From Thinopyrum elongatum (Eukaryota; Streptophyta; Magnoliopsida; Poales; Poaceae): DNA of 64,000 bases. The stretch covers positions 333,668,409-333,732,408 of the forward strand of contig CM022299.1 of assembly GCA_011799875.1 (NCBI GenBank), written 5' to 3'. Both the position numbers and the translations under genes were made by a program. Below are positions 11,833 through 23,543 of the stretch, one piece after another (the stretch's first letter is position 1; every line of letters starts with the position of its first letter). The notes beneath the pieces were generated by a model, which saw only the letters and a list, made by a program, of their open reading frames with translations, was not told where the DNA came from and ran no database searches.

Positions 11833-12371
11833 ATAGGTCGTGTGGGGAACTACTCACATATCATCGGAGGTGCAGCAAGGTTGACGTAGAAGCCCTCCGT
11901 GATCGATTCCCCCTCCAGCAGAGTACCGGTGGAGGCCTCCAGATGGGACAGAGAAAGAACAGAGGCTTGCTGCAGCGGAATAATTGTTTCGGGTCTCGTG
12001 CTGTTTTTTTGCAATGTTTGGGAATTTATAGTGCTGAAATTAGGGCAGAAGGAGCCACGAGGGGCCCACAAGACATCAGGGCGCGCCCTGTTGTCTTGCC
12101 GTCTCCTCGTTTGGCTTCTGTTCCTCCCCCAAAGCTTCTAGGATCCCTCCTGGTCCAGAAAAAATCATCAAAAAATTTCGTTGTGTTTGGACTCTGTCTG
12201 GTTGGGATTTTCTGTAAAACCAAAAACATGCAGAAAACAACAACTGGACTAGGCACTGGGTTAATAAGTTAGTTCCCAAAAATGATATAAAATTGCATAT
12301 AAAGCATACAAGATTGATAATATAATAGCATGAAACAATAAAAAAATTACAGATACGCCGGAGACGTATCA
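11833..12371 (-). mobile_element. Sabrina-1 LTR fragment (copy A)
   Basis: The minus strand starts TGATACGTCTCCGGCGTATC (from 12371) and follows the Sabrina-like LTR sequence of 13151-13720 through the AGTAGTT region until about 11833, where the Tat-2 LTR cuts it. The left part of this LTR must lie on the other side of Tat-2, outside what can be seen. It is inserted in Tat-3 just before GGGAT. Confidence 0.85.
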
Positions 12372-13150
12372 GGGATGTTTTGGGCAGGCCTTATTAACGT
12401 CCTTGAAGTCCACGTAGAGGTGCCATGATTTGTCCTTCTTTGGTACCATGACTAAATTGGCCAGCAATTCAGGGTGTTTTATTTCACTAATGAATCCGAC
12501 TTCTAATAGCTTGGCAAGCACTTCTCCCATTGCTTATCTTTTTAGTTCTGAGAACCGACAGAACGCCTATTTAACATGTTTAAAACCCTCGATTATATTG
12601 AGGTTGTGCTCTGCAATGTTTCTTGGGGTTCCTGGCATGTCTGATGGGTGCCAGGCGAAGATGTCACAGTTTTTCTAAAGAAAGGCGCGTAGTGCTGCGT
12701 CAAGTGACAGGTCCAATCATGCCCCGATGGAGGCCGTTTTAGATGGGTCCTCGGGATGCACCTGAAATTTAACTATCTCATCGACTGGTTTAAATGACGT
12801 AGATTTAGGCCTCTTGTCAAGGATGATGTTGTCCGTATCCACGGTTGCACGCAGTGTTGTGAATTCTTCGGCCGCAAGGGCCTCGGCCTCGTCCTTTAGG
12901 GCGAGTGTTGCATTTTATTCTCAACTTTGAGCGATCTTTCTACGTTGCTGGAAACTATGATCACTCCATTTGGAACCAGCATCTTCAGCTTCATATATGC
13001 ATAGTGGGGGACGGCGTGAAACCTAGAAAACACGTCTCGTCCGAGTAGAGCATGATAACCACTTCATAAGGGTACGGTGTTGAAGATTAACTAATCAACC
13101 CGGTAGTTATTGGGTGTCCCAAATACCACGTCTAGCATGACCCTACCACT
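12372..13150 (-). pseudogene. pol: Tat-3 pol fragment: protease end to reverse transcriptase (copy A)
   Basis: Read on the minus strand it shows the end of protease (HALLGRDVFSRFHAVPHYAY) and, after a degraded stretch, the RT start (DFKDVNKACPKHP at about 12372-12420). Multiple stops interrupt it. It resumes at 25659 after Sabrina-2, which is flanked by CCACT on both sides, so the two pieces were one element. Its likeness to Tat-2 suggests the same family. Confidence 0.82.
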
Positions 13151-14670
13151 TGATACGTCTCCAACGTATCCATAATTTTTTATTGTTCCATGCTATTATA
13201 TTATCAATCTTGGATGTTTGTTATACATTTACAAGCAACTTTATATCATTTTTTGGGACTAACCTATTAACTTAGTGCCCAGTGCTAGTTGCTATTTTTT
13301 GCTTGTTTTTTAATTTGCAGAATATCAGTACCAAACAAAGCCCAAATGCCAGGAAACTTTTTGGAGATTTTTTTTCTGGCAATAAGAGACCCTGGAAGCT
13401 TCTGGAGGCCACGAGAAGATGGAGGAGTGGCCCACCAAGCACCAGGGCGCGCCATGGGCCTCTGGCGTGCCCTGGTGGGTACTGGGGCCCATGAGCCTCG
13501 TTTTGACCTAGCTCCGCCTCTATAAATACTCTAAAATCCCAAAACCTATGGGGGATTCCACGAAATACTTTTTCCGCCGCCGCAAGTTTTAAAACCACGA
13601 GATCCAATCTAGAGGCCTTTTGCGTCACTCTGCCAGAGGGGGAAATGATCACGGAGGGGTTCTTCATCATCCTTGTTGCCCCTCCGATGATGCGTGAGTA
13701 GTTAACCACGAACCTATGGGTCCATATTTAGTATCTAGATGGCTTCTTCTATCTTTTTGATCTTCAATACAATGTTGTCCTCGGTGTTCTTGGAGATCTA
13801 TTTGATGTAATGACTTTTTCTGGTGTGTTTGTTGGGATCCGATGAATATTGAGTTTATGATCAGATCTATCCATGAATATTATTTGAGTTTTCTCTGAAC
13901 TCTTTTACACATGATTATTATAGCCTCGTATTTCTTCTCTGATCTATTGGTTTGGTTTGGCCAACTAGATTGATTTTTCTTGCCATGGGAAGAGGTGCTT
14001 TGTGATGGGTTCGATCTTGCGGTGCTCAATGTCAGTGACAGAAAGAGAGATGACATGCATGTATCATTGCTATTAAGGGTAACAAGATGGGATTTATTTC
14101 ATCCGTGAGTTTATCTTGTCTACATCATATCATCTTGCTTAAGGCATTACTCCGTTCTTTCATGAACTTAATACAGTAGATGCATGCTGGATAGCGGTCG
14201 ATGTGTGGATTAATAGTAGTAGATGCAGAATCATTTCAATTTACTTGTCTCGGACGTGATGCCTATATACATGATCATTGCCTTGGATATCATCATAATT
14301 ATTTGCTTTTCTGTCAATTGCCCAACAGTAATTTGTGTACCCACCGTATGCTATTTTCTCGAGAGAAGCCTCTAGTGAAAATTATGGCCCCCGGGTCTAT
14401 TTTCTATCATATATTAAAAACAAAATACCTTGCTGCAATTTTATTTTATTTATTTTATTTTGTATTTTTGTCAAATCTATCTATCAAAAACTATATCTTT
14501 TAATCTTGCTCGTAACCGTTGAGGGATTGATAACCCCTCTAGGCGTTGGGTTGCAAGTATTTGTTGTTTGTGTGTAGGTGTTGTTTACCTAGTGTTGCTT
14601 GGTTCTCCTACTGGATTGATAACCTTGGTTTCATAACTGAGGGAAATCCCAAGGCAGCTCACAAGTAGCA
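13151..14670 (+). repeat. Sabrina-2 5' LTR (copy A)
   Basis: 1520 bp from TGATACGTCTCCAACGTATC to CACAAGTAGCA. A TATA box (TATAAATA) lies at 13521-13528. Compared with the 3' LTR it lacks about 40 bp shortly before the end (present at about 25587-25627). All open frames within it are fortuitous. Confidence 0.93.
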
Positions 14671-14890
14671 GGAAGAATTTCTGACGCCGTTGCGGGGGAG
14701 ACATCATAAACATCTATCAAGTACCTACCCATAAACTCTCATCTCCTGGCATTTACTTTATTTTCCATTTGCCTCTCGTTTTCATCTCCCCCACTTCTAA
14801 AACATTTTTACAAAAATACGAAAATATTTTCGTTTTGCCTTTTTCTTGTTTGCTTCCTTATTTGCTTGTTATCTTGTTTGTGTAGTCACA

Positions 14891-15685
14891 ATGTCTCAAG
14901 AAAATACAAAATTGTGTGATTTTTCCAATACTAATAATAATGATTTTATTAGTACTTCTATTGCTCCTCCCACCGCTAGTGCGGAGTCTTATGATATTAA
15001 TGCCGCTTTTTTGAATCTCGTTATGAAAGAACAATTTTCTGGTAGTCCTAGTGAGGATGCCGCGTCCCATCTAAACACTTTCATAGAATTGTGTGATATG
15101 CAAATGAAAAAGGATGTGGACAATGATATTGTGAAATTAAAATTATTCCCTTTCTCTTTGCATGATTGTGCAAAAAATTGGTTTCCATCTTTGCCACGAA
15201 ATAGTATTGATTCTTGGGATAAGTGCAAAGATGCTTCTATTACTAAATATTTTCTCCCACGAAAATTATTTCCCTTAGAAATAAAATTCTGAATTTTAAG
15301 CAACTTGAGCATGAACATGTTGCCCAATCTTGGGAAAGGTTGAAATTGATGATAAGAAATTTCCCTACTCATGGTTTAAATTTGTGGACGATCATACAAA
15401 ATTTTTATGCGGGATTGAATTTTGTTTCTAGAAATCTTTTAGATTCTACCGTGGGTGGTACTTTTATGGAGATTAGTTTGGGGGAAGCTACTAAATTTCT
15501 TGATAATATTATGGCAAATTATTCACAATGGCATACTGAAAGAGCTCCTACTAGTAAAAAGGTGAATTCTATAGAAGAAATTAGTAGTTTGAGTGATAAA
15601 GTTGATGCTCTTATGAAATTGGTTGCTAGTAAAAATGCTCCTATTGATCCTAATGATGTGCCTTTGTCCACTTTGATTGTGCAAA
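14891..15685 (+). pseudogene. gag: Sabrina-2 gag, 5' part (copy A)
   Basis: Begins with ATG at 14891 (MSQENTKLCDF), 200 bases after the primer-binding site. The gag domain shows NLVMKEQFSGSPSEDAASHL and FPFSLHDCAKNWFPSLP, typical of Athila/Tat-type gag with the conserved A-W spacing. A frameshift at about 15290 (in AAAATTCTGAATTTT) moves the frame; gag continues in another frame from about 15300 (ERLKLMIRNFPTHGLNLWTI). The same frameshift is present in copy B at 55110, so it predates the duplication. The frame ends at the N gap. Confidence 0.88.
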
Positions 15686-15895
15686 NNNNNNNNNNNNNNN
15701 NNNNNNNNNNNNNNNNNNNNNNNNNNNNNNNNNNNNNNNNNNNNNNNNNNNNNNNNNNNNNNNNNNNNNNNNNNNNNNNNNNNNNNNNNNNNNNNNNNNN
15801 NNNNNNNNNNNNNNNNNNNNNNNNNNNNNNNNNNNNNNNNNNNNNNNNNNNNNNNNNNNNNNNNNNNNNNNNNNNNNNNNNNNNNNNNNNNNNNN
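15686..15895. other. Assembly gap, 210 N
   Basis: A run of 210 N inside Sabrina-2 gag. Copy B has 1512 bp (55506-57017) between the same flanking sequences, so the gap size is understated by about 1.3 kb if the copies match here. The missing part in copy B includes an 18-unit AAT repeat, the end of gag and the protease. Confidence 0.97.
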
Positions 15896-18151
15896 TTGGG
15901 TGATAGTTGCTTTGATTCTGTGCATTAACAGAAACTTTTGCGTCCACTAGCAGAATTGTTAAAATTTGCTGGAGCGTGATAAATTCTGAATTTATTACAC
16001 ATGATTGATGTACAAATTGCCCACGTTTTCCTAATTTTTCAGAATTTTTGGAGTTACAGAAGTATGGTCAAAGTTCAGATTACTACAGATTGTTCTGTTT
16101 TTGACAGATTCTGTTTTCCTTGCATTGTGTGCTTATTTTGATGAATCTACGGATTGTATCGGGGGGGGGGGAGTATAAGCCATGGTAAAGTTAGAATACA
16201 GTAGGTATAATGCAATAACAAAATATGAATGGGTTTGCAACAGTACTTAAAGTGGTGATTTGCTTTATTATACTAACGGATCTCATGAGGTTTTGTTAAG
16301 TTTTGTGTGATTGAAGTTTTCAAGTTTTGGGTGAGATCACGATGGATGAAGGAGTAAGGAGTTTCAAGAGCCTAAGCTTGGGGATGCCTGAGGCACCCCA
16401 AGGTAAAATTCAAGGACTCCCAAGCAACTAAGCTTGGGGATGCCCTAGAAGGCATCCCCTCTTTCTTCTAACGACCACCGGTAATTTTACTTGGAGCTAT
16501 ATTTTTATTCGTCACATATCTTGAGTTTTGCTTGGAGCATCTTGTATTATATGAGTCTTTGCTTTGTTTGATTTTTAGTTTGTCACAATCATCCTTTCTG
16601 AACACACTTGTTTGAGAGAGCCACACGCATATCATGATTTGCTAGAATACTCTATGTGCTTCACTTAAATCTTTTGAGCTAGGCAGTTGCTCTGGTACTT
16701 CACTTATATCTTTTTGAGCACGGTGGTGGTTACATTTTAAAGAAATATGCTCTCGTACTTCACTTATATTATTTTGAGAGCTGGAAAATTTTAAAGAAAT
16801 ATGCTCTCATGTTTCACTTATATTATTTTGAGAGTTGATTTTTTTGAAGAAATACTTATGCTCTCATGCGTCACTTTGATCTTTTTGAGAGTTAAGAATG
16901 GTAATGGTAATTTGCACGAGATATGAATTTGGTCCCGATGTGATAGATATCCAAGGGGGATATAATAAAAACTTCAATGAAGATAATTGGATATTATAAA
17001 CTTGATTCCTTGCAATAGTTTTGCAATATGGAGATAGTGATATGTGGGTCATGTTGTTGAGTAATCATGCTTTAGTAAGAATATTGGTGTTAAGGTTTGT
17101 GATTCCCTATGCATGCATGTAAAGTCAATAGTTATGCAATGAAATTATATCCTACTTATGGTGCATTATTCGGTGTTAATTAAGTTCAATGCACGTTTAT
17201 GACCGTTTTCGTTTTTTTGGTTGGTTGCTTCTCAATCTATTTGCTAGCTTTCACTTGTACTAAGAGGGAATACTGCTTGTGCATCCAACTCCTTAAACCC
17301 AAAGTTGTGCCAAATGAGTCCACCATACCTACCTATATGCGGTATTTCCATGCCGTTCCAAGTAAATTTGTATGTGCCAATTCATGAAGCGGCAGGGGGT
17401 GGCCAATATTTTCCATGCTAGGTATTTTATTCTCACGCTGAGTGTTTATTCACTTTTCATTGCACGAGAGTGTGGCAGGTAATAGGGATGCCCAGTCCTG
17501 AAATGAAAAAAATCTTGGAAAGTGTTGGTAAGGAAGGCACCCGTGGATACGGCCAACCATGGATTGTGAAAGAATGATGAAAAGGAAATAAACTTTACTT
17601 TTTGTTTGGGAACCGCCTATAATTTGTCTAGCATGGAAGATATTGAGATTTCTCGGTCGTTTTCGTTGACAGGAAAAGCATGCCTCTCAAAACAATTTTA
17701 TCTCTCAATTTAAGCTCTGGCATCTCTACAGATCTCTGCTTCCCTCTGCGAAGGGCCTATCTATTTAATTTTATGTAATTTTTATTTTTATTTTGAGTCT
17801 CCATCTTCTCTTATAAAGCACCAACTAGGAAACACTATTGACATACTTGTGTATTGGATGTAGTTAATATTTGAGTGTGTTTCATGAATGGATCAATGAT
17901 TGAGCATAATGGGCTAGGGATAACTTTCTTTAGCATTGATATTTTGAAAGACATAGTTGCTTGTTGATATGCTTGAGTATTGATGTCTTCATGCCAAATT
18001 ATAGAATATTGTTTTGAATCATTCAAGTCCACATGTCCATGCTACAAAGAAAAGAATATATGATGAATATGTTAGGTAGCATTCCACATAAAAAATTCTG
18101 TTTTTATCATTTACCTACTCGAGCACGAGCAGGAATTAAGTTAGGGGATGC
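15896..18151 (+). other. Sabrina-2 3' non-coding region (copy A)
   Basis: No reading frame of interest. It holds a 9-bp perfect stem hairpin (GGGGATGCC at 16436-16444 and GGCATCCCC at 16451-16459), five diverged units of a 50-60 base repeat with the core CTTCACTTATAT..TTTTGAGAG at about 16657-16895, a poly-G run near 16162 and the purine-rich tract before the 3' LTR at 18140-18151. The same pieces occur in inverse orientation in Sabrina-3 (36175-36518). Confidence 0.8.
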
Positions 18152-18228
18152 TAATACGTCTCCAACGTATCTATAATTTTTTATTGTTCCATGCTATTAT
18201 ATTAACGATCTTAGATGTTTTATATACA
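18152..18228 (+). repeat. Sabrina-2 3' LTR, left part (copy A)
   Basis: The 3' LTR starts TAATACGTCTCC (TGATACG in the 5' LTR, so G is changed to A) after the purine-rich tract. It runs 77 bases to the A at 18228, where Helitron-1 interrupts it, and resumes with TTTACAAGCAAC at 24168. Confidence 0.92.
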
Positions 18229-18747
18229 CTAGCACACATGCCCGTGCGTTGCAACGGGATGAAAAATCGAATGCCCCTAGCCCAATAAGCATGTTCAAGA
18301 CCCCATAGGTCCACGTCCGTTCTTCAAAAATGAAAAAAATGAGTGAAATGAGGTGGATACGGGATGGATGACCGACAAGTAGAAAAACATTCTTCATCTT
18401 ACTTTCATTTCTAACAAAATGAGATAGACAGATAAAGTTGTACGAAGTATTCTAAAAAAGTGTGTAGCTACACAGGAACTGACCATTGTAGAATGCATAC
18501 ATAACATTATCTAGCCAACCATTTTGTAATGATATGTTCACAAATTTTAATTGTATTATTATTACTGGCCCATGTATTGTTCTATCCCATAGAAACCATA
18601 GAACAAGAAGCAACAGAACGCAATTGATCAACATACTCTGAATCAGTTCATACATATACACTCTATAATAGAAATTCAGATCATATACTTTCAGCTTCCA
18701 CTACAAATAAATTGCATTTAGGAATGCCGCGTTGGTCGGTTCGTCCA

Positions 18748-19206
18748 TTAGAAAAAGCAGGCCACCATCCTGAAAGCCAAGACCACCACCGTCATCTTAT
18801 TGTGGTCGCAGTGAAACTGGAAGAAGGAGCGCAGGCGCGACCATAGGTTGGATGCTGCCATGTCCATCTTCAGCAGATCGTTGGCTGAGGTCGAGAGCCT
18901 CGAAGGCGTTTGAGCCAAGGAAAAGTGCACGCGCATCATAGATGCTAACTCCTCAGCCTAAATGGAAAAAAAAATCAACTTCGTCAGCCCACGGAAAGGT
19001 GCCAGGTTAATCCAATATGTGCCACTTGCTGGTGTAAAAACATGGAGCAATGACGCATGCATGTTAAGGAAACTATCTATAACATCATAATTGGATTAAA
19101 ATTAGATAGCTAGTATCGGTCTGTAGTCTTGTCATCCTAATTATACAAAAGCAAAGGTTCAGCATTGAGCTTTGATTTACCTCCATTATCCCCATGATAC
19201 TGGTCT
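18748..19206 (-). pseudogene. Captured host-gene exons in Helitron-1 (copy A), unidentified
   Basis: Minus strand. A candidate exon reads ..SIMGIME (down to 19182), followed by a GTAAAT donor, a 224-base intron (19181-18958) ending in a T-rich tract and TTAG, then an exon AEELASMMRVHFSLAQTPSR, continuing through LSTSANDLLKMDMAASNLW to a stop near 18748. The reading frame is open and joins in phase. The sense matches the Helitron's own strand. I do not recognise the protein. It looks like the last two exons of a plant gene. Copy B carries the same with a few substitutions. Confidence 0.55.
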
Positions 19207-19639
19207 TTGTGATGAACTAAATAGACAATTGGGATGCTGGGATGATTCATGATTGATTGATAAGATCAGTTTCTCAAGTCTCAACAACTACCTTTATGCA
19301 TGAGAGCATGGGTAACATAATTTTTTTCCCATACCAGTCCTGTTTGTATGTGTATTCTGTAGGCTTATTTCCCTCTAAAATTGAGAGACATCCACCCTTC
19401 TAGTCTCCTATCCCTCTGAACATCTATTAAACATCCACAAATCTGCTTTTGGAGTAGGAAATTATAATCCAAAAATAAGGAAATCAGAACTTAGTGAGTC
19501 TTACCAATCTACATAACAAATTTTGATTTATCCATTACCGATTAATTGTAACAACACAAAAAATCCAGTCAACTCACACCTCAAATCTTGGGGCGTACGT
19601 GGTCTGTTGAGGCCACAAACATAAATTAGGTAGGACCAT

Positions 19640-20340
19640 ATCATGTGAAGTTCAAACGGAAAATTAAGACTCAATTTGCCTGTCTGACACTTACCAGTTT
19701 ACTACTTCTCAAGCCTTCCTTTTTTCCTTGCCAGACACCAATCAGCCACGACATCATCAAGGGCAGCAGTGATGAGGACGATCCGTGCGTATCGACGGTA
19801 GCGACACCGTCAAGAAGGTGGGCTCGGCTGCCTATGAGGCGGAGGGAGATCATCCTTCGAAGTCTAGGACGCATGTCTACGCCTTATACGACATGATGGC
19901 GACATGGAGGTACGCGACGGCAGCATCTGCTTCCCTCAGCACCCAAGGTTGGCGCTCCACTCCGAGGCGCATGGCCGCTCCAAGCCATCGAGTCACCTGC
20001 ACGCCGTTATGGCCGCCACCGTGTCGTCGATGCACCCGTACACGCCACAACGCACGTACGTGCTTCACGCGATCGACGGCCACGACCGGAGCATGGTCCA
20101 TGCCCACGTTGGGCCATTCCAGTTTCCATTGCTAGTCACCACGTACTGCCTGAGTGCCCACCGCCGGAGACGGTGAAGGCCATGGAGATCGCCTTGTTGC
20201 TGTCATCGACGGTGAAGGAGATGGAGATCCCCTCGTCGCTGTCGCCGACCGTGCTAGGACAGAGCCGAAGAGCGAGAAACTTCCGCCGAGTTACTACATG
20301 ACATCTATGAGGAAGTATCGAGGTAGGGATTAGAGCTCGA
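19640..20340 (+). other. GC-rich captured-looking segment in Helitron-1 (copy A)
   Basis: About 500 bases (19740-20250) are clearly richer in G and C than the AT-rich surroundings and open in several frames on both strands (for example 19785-20135 plus and 19877-20107 minus). Such a composition is usual for grass 5' exons, so this may be a second captured gene piece. I find no conserved motif and cannot choose the strand or frame. Confidence 0.35.
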
Positions 20341-20564
20341 CCCGTACGACCTGATTGGGATGGGCGGTGCTGCTCCTGGTTTTTGTTAAGGACATTGAAT
20401 AGAGTTTGTATTTGAAAGAGCTGATTGCTTCGATAGCGCTTTGGTTTAAAGACAAGATGTGGAGAAGTACATAATCTTCTGTCAGACTCTTGGACCTATA
20501 GGAACCAGTGGAGGATTATGATACGCACGAAGGGAACACATCAGAGACCTAAGCGGACAAAGCA

Positions 20565-23543
20565 TCTCCACTACTATTAAACAATCAAACAAGAACTTTT
20601 TTAGTGCACCCCGCTAAATGTACACCGGTTAATTAGCACCGTCTGATTATCTAAATCAATGAAATCTAACAGATTAGATTAATCTGATGAGTTATCAGGG
20701 TGCAATTAGCAATTATAATAGGCTGACCACCACTCCACGGGCAGATGAAAACTTCCCCTCCGTCAGTTTCTCTCTCCTAAACAGATAAAGAAATCAGCAA
20801 TCAATCCCTAATTAATAGGGATGACATTATAGCTAATGCTTGAAACCAGGCGTATGTGATCCATGCAAACCGGCTACTCCCGCATCAATTCCTCGCCCAA
20901 TCAACGCCTCCATAGTCTGCATGCATTTGTTGTTACGGAGGGGAGAGATTTTTGCGTGTGAGAGAAAGCCGCCACTGTCTCTGCCACCAACGACGCACGA
21001 GCCACCTGAGGTCGCGGGCGCTGCCGCCGCGTTCGCTTCCGAGGGTAGGCGAAAGACGCAAATGTTGGTGCCAAGGATCGGGGCACTTGCCCGCGGCCTT
21101 GGCCGTCCTCGCGATGGCGCCAGCACCGCCCGCCCCTCCTACCCACGCTACGCTGCTGCTCCCGCACATCTCCAAGCGGCCTTTGCGGGAGTGACGACTG
21201 ACGACGCAGCAGGCGCAGTGAGCCGGTGCATCTCGACATCGTCTCCATCCTTCGCTCCGCCTCATCGATGCCGGAGCAGGTCATCTCCTCCGACTGCATG
21301 CCCACCATGGAGGCCATCTCCTCCAACCGTGCTCCCCACCGTCTCCCTTCTTGATCCAATCTGACCCTAGGGAACTTTTGCAGGCCTCGAGGTCAATCCT
21401 TCTCCCCATAACTTCAGCGATCTTAGACAGACAAAGGATATGGTCTGTACTGATATAAGACGAGAAATTATTTCTGTAACACTTGATCTTGGGTCTGCAC
21501 TTGCTAACAGAGATGTAGCCAAAACAAAGCCACGAGCCTTTCTACTGAATGTAAACATACTCTGCAGATGTGCGCCCATCTTTTAATGTGAGGTCTGTAC
21601 TATCCAGTGCAGATTATTTACTATGTCTCGGATTGTGAATGTATAGTTCAATTTCATAATTTTAACCTTTCAAGTTATTGGTGTCTGCACATGATTTTAA
21701 CATCTCCAGTTTCCTTTCAAGTTATTGGGATGTTGCTTTAACAGTTGTCATGTACTGCTTATTATTTGCACCATAATCTCACAATTCTGAATTTAATCTT
21801 TTTAGTTGACTAGCATCACATTTTTTTATTGTGACCTCATGCTTAAATAGTTAAATTTGGCAGGTTGCAGAAATTCGAATTCACTATCACTGAGAATAAG
21901 TATATATTTTGTGGGGTCACTGAATTCTTCTTCTCAGGAATTTGCGGCTTACATTGCTAATACTTGATCCTCGATAGCAATGTTATTTTCCTCCATGTTG
22001 GTCATGCCAAAAAAGTATAGAGGTGAGTATTTGGTCCTCCATTAATCATGTACGTCCTTACTGAAACTGAATGCAGTTTTTTTTGGCTCAAGGGCGAGTC
22101 TGCACCAATCCACCATGCTCTGATTTTATTGAAAAAGATCGTGCTCGCGGTATCTTTTTCACTCAGGACTGGGTATCCTTGCCAGGTGTTATAGCGGTAG
22201 CTTCAGGTGGTATGAGTTAGGGCGATCACCTACAATGCGATGGCCAAACCTATATTATAGGTTAATTCACTTTTGAATTTTTTATGGGCTTTATGATTAA
22301 CTTATCATTATTCCATTGCACAATTTTCAATCCATATCAAAATGTTAGTTGACATATTCATTGTGCTTTCGCTGGAATCATGGTATCATTTTACGACAGA
22401 TTTATGTTCTGTCATACTATATGTAGGCAATTGGTATGATTCTTTTTAAGTCGAAAGTGTCGGTGCGGAGCTAGGAGAAAATACATACATTCTAGAATGT
22501 TTGATTCCCTTTTTAGAATCAATTACACGTCATTTGGACGGCATACATTGTTTATATATTGTATTTGTATAGAACCAGTTCTTTGCATATGTGACTAAAC
22601 TTGATGCAGACTTGATCCTGGTGTGACTTTTTTACCCATGATAATGAACCTCTGTTGTTCTTGTGCGGTTGAAGGGGAATCATGTATCGGCATAACAAAT
22701 ATACCAAATGATATTTCATTGACAAGCCACATATAAATCAAAGTCAAAATTAGGCATATATTATGATGCAAAGGTAATCTTATATTAGTGTTCCCTTGAT
22801 ATTTCTTTTTTTAGCCTCTATTGCAGTCTGCACCGCTGCAAGAATGGAATTAATTTTGTTATATATAAATGCTATAATAAGTATTTTAGAGCATTTTTTT
22901 CTGCTGTTGGGCTTTAATATTCTATTCCATTTCCGATGGATAAAAATGTTTGAGGCTACTTCCAAATTTATCCCTTGGTTCTTACGGTCTAATATGTTTG
23001 ACAGTTTTTCTTTCAGATTTACCTCTCCTGTTTGTGCAGCAGGTACAAGGTCTCACCATGTTGAAGGCTACTTCCTGTTCTTCTATTTTCATTTTCATTT
23101 TGTTGATGTATATTCACTACCTTATAAGGACATGAGGTGACTCGTGGATTGTCGCATGGGGAGCTTCACGATTGTTGTGGTTACTTTTTACACGAAATCA
23201 TGGTACCACAAGTTGTATGTATAGCTTGTGGTACATGGTGATGCATCTTTGCGAGGTTAATTGTGCGTCCAGTTTATTGATGCTTTGACGGTGTCTGATT
23301 TAGTGGTTTACATTGAAGGTGCATAACATCAAGTAAAATATGATTAGGCTTAAGATATAAGAAGAAATAATGATTATATACGAAAGTTAAATACATATGG
23401 TTTGTCGCTTCCATAAAGAATGGAGTTATGAGAATAGATGAAATATGCACCGTGGGACGAAGGGATCATTTGTATTCCATTTATACTAACACAAATTATA
23501 TGTGCATCGATGGAGACGTTCGTTGCACGTGCACGCTTACTAG
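20565..23543 (+). mobile_element. Helitron-2, candidate nested in Helitron-1 (copy A)
   Basis: 2979 bp from TCTCCACTACTATTAAAC at 20565 to CTTACTAG at 23543, with A before and T after, as expected for Helitron insertion. The end is preceded by a GTTGCACGTGCACG palindromic stretch resembling, in diverged form, the hairpin of Helitron-1. Near the start is the motif pair around ATCTAACAGATTAGATTAAT (20636-20700), like the subterminal repeats of other grass Helitrons. It is on the plus strand, opposite to Helitron-1. The 3' hairpin is weak, so the right end is less sure than the left. Confidence 0.55.
20840..21590 (+). pseudogene. Captured gene piece in Helitron-2 (copy A), unidentified
   Basis: A GC-rich 5' exon-like stretch (20930-21360) is followed by a candidate splice acceptor (TTTTGCAG at about 21383) and an open segment reading LEVNPSPHNFSDLRQTKDMV and then EIISVTLDLGSALAN, ending at a stop near 21582. 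Another AG acceptor-like site is at about 21511. The sharp drop in GC after 21360 fits an exon-intron boundary. I do not recognise the protein and cannot fix the frame of the first exon. Confidence 0.45.

Larger units (their letters stand above)
1..22874 (+). repeat. Segmental duplication, copy A
   Basis: This stretch matches 39687-64000 in the same order and orientation, element for element. The coordinate offset is 39686 at the left edge, about 39820 around 7700-15680, and about 41122-41126 after the N gap. Matching landmarks are the Tat-1 LTR (4467 and 44215), Copia LTR (8086 and 47905), Tat-2 LTR (11359 and 51178), Sabrina-2 LTR (13151 and 52971) and Helitron-1 (18229 and 59351). Both ends of the match are set by the window, so the true unit is longer. 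From about 7660 on, the copies are nearly identical; before that, copy A is full of one-base indels. Confidence 0.97.

Noticed and set aside
16435..16470. Hairpin followed by a T-rich stretch, like a bacterial terminator
   Set aside because: The context is a eukaryotic retrotransposon; kept only as an RNA-structure observation.
20590..20715. Inverted GTGCACCC ... GGGTGCAA pair as a small MITE
   Set aside because: No target duplication; better explained as the subterminal repeats of the Helitron-2 5' end.
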